Assembly (NCBI GenBank): GCA_017444325.1
Contig: JAFSWV010000220.1
Location: 1-14,126 of the forward strand
Direction: 5' to 3'
Source: a bacterium
GTDB taxonomy: Bacteria > Auribacterota > UBA3054
Length of the DNA stretch: 14,126 nucleotides
The position numbers and the translations under genes are program-made. The notes beneath the pieces were generated by a model that had not been told where the DNA came from, did not search any database, and saw nothing but the letters and a program-made list of their open reading frames with translations. This document shows, in pieces, positions 12,379-14,126 of the stretch; positions within the stretch are counted from its first letter, which is position 1; each line of letters begins with the position of its first letter.

Positions 12379-14126
12379 TTATCTCTGCTTTCTGGCGAAA
12401 GCCAGGGCAAGGAGAGCCAGGATGCCGAGGAAGGCCGGTTCAGGCAGTCCCTTGGGCACCAGGAGGATGTTGACGTTGTCGAGGCAGATGTTGGCCTCGC
12501 CGCAGTAGCTCCAGAGTTTCAGCTTGGTCAGGTCTTCCCTGTCGAGCTGATCTTCAGAGATGCCGCCCGGATAGGTCAGGTCGGAATCGTTGCCTTCCAT
12601 CTGGTATTCGTTCTCACCGAAGGTGACGGCGAAGAGGTTCTTGTGATCGAAGTCGATCAGCTGGGTGCTGAACCTCATGTAGAAACGGAACCAAGTGTCG
12701 CTTTCGACAGGAGTGGCCGTCTCTTTGTGCTCATCCCACCATTCTTGGTTGGTGATGTCGGAGAGGCCGATCTGCACGGGCAGGCTGGCCTGTTCTTCAT
12801 CAAGCCAGAAGGAGGCTTCGCACTGTCTGTTGCCGTTGATCTGCGAGACATACCAGGCAGAGGAGGGATGCTCTTCCTCCGGACGGTCAACGTAGGTCTT
12901 CGGGATGTACATATCCATCGAATAGACCACGTCGTAATCAGCAGCGGCTTCGGCGGGAACGCCGAGGTTCAGCTGATAGCCGGTGTAGGTGGCCCAGTCG
13001 TTGGCGTTGATGAACTTGGCGACTTTCTTGCCGGATCCGGCAGGATCGAGAACGATGTCGGCTCTGTTGTGAGATGTGCATCTCAGCCAGCAGGAATCCT
13101 GCTCAGAGAGCTCGCCCACGACCTTGTCGCTTTCTTCCTTGGTGGTGTGCAGAGATCCGAAGTCGGAGGCGTAGAGCACGTAGCCCTGTTCCGGCGTGCC
13201 GCTCTGGATGGGCAGCACGACGTCCACGGTCTCCTGGCCTTCGATATCCGTAGTGAAGCGGATGGTCGGGCGATAGAAGCCGTAGCCGAGTTTGCTGCGG
13301 TCGATGCCTACGGTCATTCTGCAAGCGCCCTTTACCTCAAAGGTGTTCGTCGGAATGTTCAGATAATCAACGCCGGGTCCGGGAGCAGCGGTGAAGTGGA
13401 AGCTGTTGCCGCCGGCATTGGTAACTTTAACTTCGAATTCGTCAGCAGTGTAAGAGACAGGAACATTTTGCAAAGTGGTCACCATGACCGGCGGGACGTT
13501 CGGTCTGCCAACAGCTTCGATGCGGAAGTCATCGATGAAGTAAGGCTCGGCGTTGTCCCAGATATAGAAGCGGAATTCTTCGAAGTAGCTGTCAACGCAG
13601 TCGGGGTTCGTGTTGGGATCGTTGAGTTCATAGAACTCATCGCCGAACTGAACGGAGACCGTCCTTCTGTTCAGAGGATCGGAGTTGAAGGTGTAGCTCA
13701 TGTCGAACCACTCGCCGGCCGGGATGGTGTTGGAGACCGCATCCTGGTTGGCGCTGTCCACGATCGTGAAGTAAACTTCATTCTGGTCGCAGTTCAAGGT
13801 GTATTCGCCCTGGCGCCTGTTGGCGCCGAAGGTCAGCTGCGGGACGCCGTCGCCGGGCACTTTCACGCGGCAGCTCACCTTGAAATTGTAGTCGTCGTAG
13901 AGTTTGTCGGGGACGTTGACTTTGGCATGCAGCTGTCCGCCGCCCTGCAGTTTCATGCACTTATTGCCGTCTTCTTCGACGACTTCAGCGTTATCCTGCA
14001 GCCAGGCGGGATCGACTCTGCTGATGGTGCCGAAGGGCGTTTCTTCAAAGTCGCTGTAATAGAAGGTAATGCCGGTTTCGTCGAAACCCTGGACATAGAG
14101 ATTGGCAGTGGCGGTTGAGCCGGCGC
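12379..14126 (-). CDS. PEP-CTERM sorting domain surface protein, C-terminal part (5' end outside window)
   Basis: About 581 in-window residues of a large exported protein. The frame stays open to the right edge (codons above the Met at 13956 read on as TPFGTISRVDPAW and upstream), so the true start is not here. The first visible module (from about YYSDFEETPFG to YFIDDFRIEAVGRP) and a second one (from VLYASDFGSL to NICLDNVNILLVP) share a beta-rich plan. Each opens with a Tyr-x(0-1)-Ser-Asp-Phe strand and closes with a D(D/N)-type strand, resembling concanavalin A/LamG-like jelly rolls. Between them lies a roughly 100-residue BACON-like beta domain (VTNAGGNSFHFTAAPGPG to FRPTIRF-like strands). 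The C terminus has LPEPAFLG, a hydrophobic helix and ARKQR: a PEP-CTERM signal (PEP codons at 12436-12444) recognised by an exosortase. The ligand is unknown; carbohydrate or matrix binding is a guess. Confidence 0.88.
   Translation of the reverse strand, partial: AGSTATANLYVQGFDETGITFYYSDFEETPFGTISRVDPAWLQDNAEVVEEDGNKCMKLQGGGQLHAKVNVPDKLYDDYNFKVSCRVKVPGDGVPQLTFGANRRQGEYTLNCDQNEVYFTIVDSANQDAVSNTIPAGEWFDMSYTFNSDPLNRRTVSVQFGDEFYELNDPNTNPDCVDSYFEEFRFYIWDNAEPYFIDDFRIEAVGRPNVPPVMVTTLQNVPVSYTADEFEVKVTNAGGNSFHFTAAPGPGVDYLNIPTNTFEVKGACRMTVGIDRSKLGYGFYRPTIRFTTDIEGQETVDVVLPIQSGTPEQGYVLYASDFGSLHTTKEESDKVVGELSEQDSCWLRCTSHNRADIVLDPAGSGKKVAKFINANDWATYTGYQLNLGVPAEAAADYDVVYSMDMYIPKTYVDRPEEEHPSSAWYVSQINGNRQCEASFWLDEEQASLPVQIGLSDITNQEWWDEHKETATPVESDTWFRFYMRFSTQLIDFDHKNLFAVTFGENEYQMEGNDSDLTYPGGISEDQLDREDLTKLKLWSYCGEANICLDNVNILLVPKGLPEPAFLGILALLALAFARKQR

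Noticed and set aside
13954..13956. ATG at 13956 as the true start of the PEP-CTERM protein
   Set aside because: The frame stays open to the right edge with beta-domain sequence continuous with the module, and no signal peptide follows this Met.
12373..14118. 581-residue open frame on the plus strand opposite the PEP-CTERM gene
   Set aside because: It mirrors the real minus-strand gene, which has a clear domain plan and sorting tail. The antisense product has no recognisable motif, and its length follows from the GC-rich codon usage of the opposite strand.
1..14126. CRISPR array, tRNA, rRNA, insertion sequence, or attachment site
   Set aside because: Read for direct repeats, terminal inverted repeats, transposase motifs and cloverleaf sequences; none found, and almost all bases are in convincing genes.

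Overview
The window looks like a chromosomal stretch from a Gram-negative-type bacterium, most likely of the Planctomycetes-Verrucomicrobia-Chlamydiae group (Lentisphaerota/Kiritimatiellota-like). This is an inference from three things: a PEP-CTERM surface protein ending in a Pro-Glu-Pro / hydrophobic / basic tail, secreted DUF4139-type proteins, and moderately GC-rich coding with many AGG/AGA arginine codons. No rRNA, tRNA, CRISPR array, insertion sequence or phage gene was seen. Coding density is very high; the largest gap is about 136 bases (12243-12378).

Left half, plus strand (1-7166): six co-directional genes spaced by a few bases or overlapping at stop/start codons, so probably one transcript whose promoter lies left of the window. 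They are the C-terminal part of an M42 metallo-aminopeptidase, a DegT/DnrJ/EryC1/StrS PLP-dependent sugar aminotransferase, a multi-pass GT-C (GT39/ArnT-like) glycosyltransferase, a membrane-anchored WbpM/PglF/CapD-type nucleotide-sugar 4,6-dehydratase, an RlmD-like 4Fe-4S rRNA m5U methyltransferase, and the manganese exporter MntP. The dehydratase and aminotransferase are the classic pair that turns UDP-GlcNAc into a UDP-4-amino-4,6-dideoxy sugar. The GT-C enzyme between them suggests a surface-glycan or protein-glycosylation module. The methyltransferase and MntP look like housekeeping passengers.

Right half, minus strand (7169-12242): a probable three-gene operon read right to left. It has two tandem, clearly homologous secreted proteins with DUF4139-like features, then a cytoplasmic YtcJ-type amidohydrolase starting at TTG (or GTG). 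The amidohydrolase gene is visibly more AT-rich than its neighbours. The operon converges on mntP with only two bases between the stop codons.

Far right, minus strand (12379-14126): the C-terminal ~581 residues of a large PEP-CTERM surface protein. Two jelly-roll (concanavalin A/LamG-like) modules flank a BACON-like beta domain, before the sorting tail. A strong, near-symmetric intrinsic terminator separates it from the DUF4139 operon.

No unequivocally new system is visible. The most interesting pieces are the tandem secreted DUF4139 paralogues with an amidohydrolase, the amino-sugar/GT-C cassette, and the duplicated-module PEP-CTERM protein.
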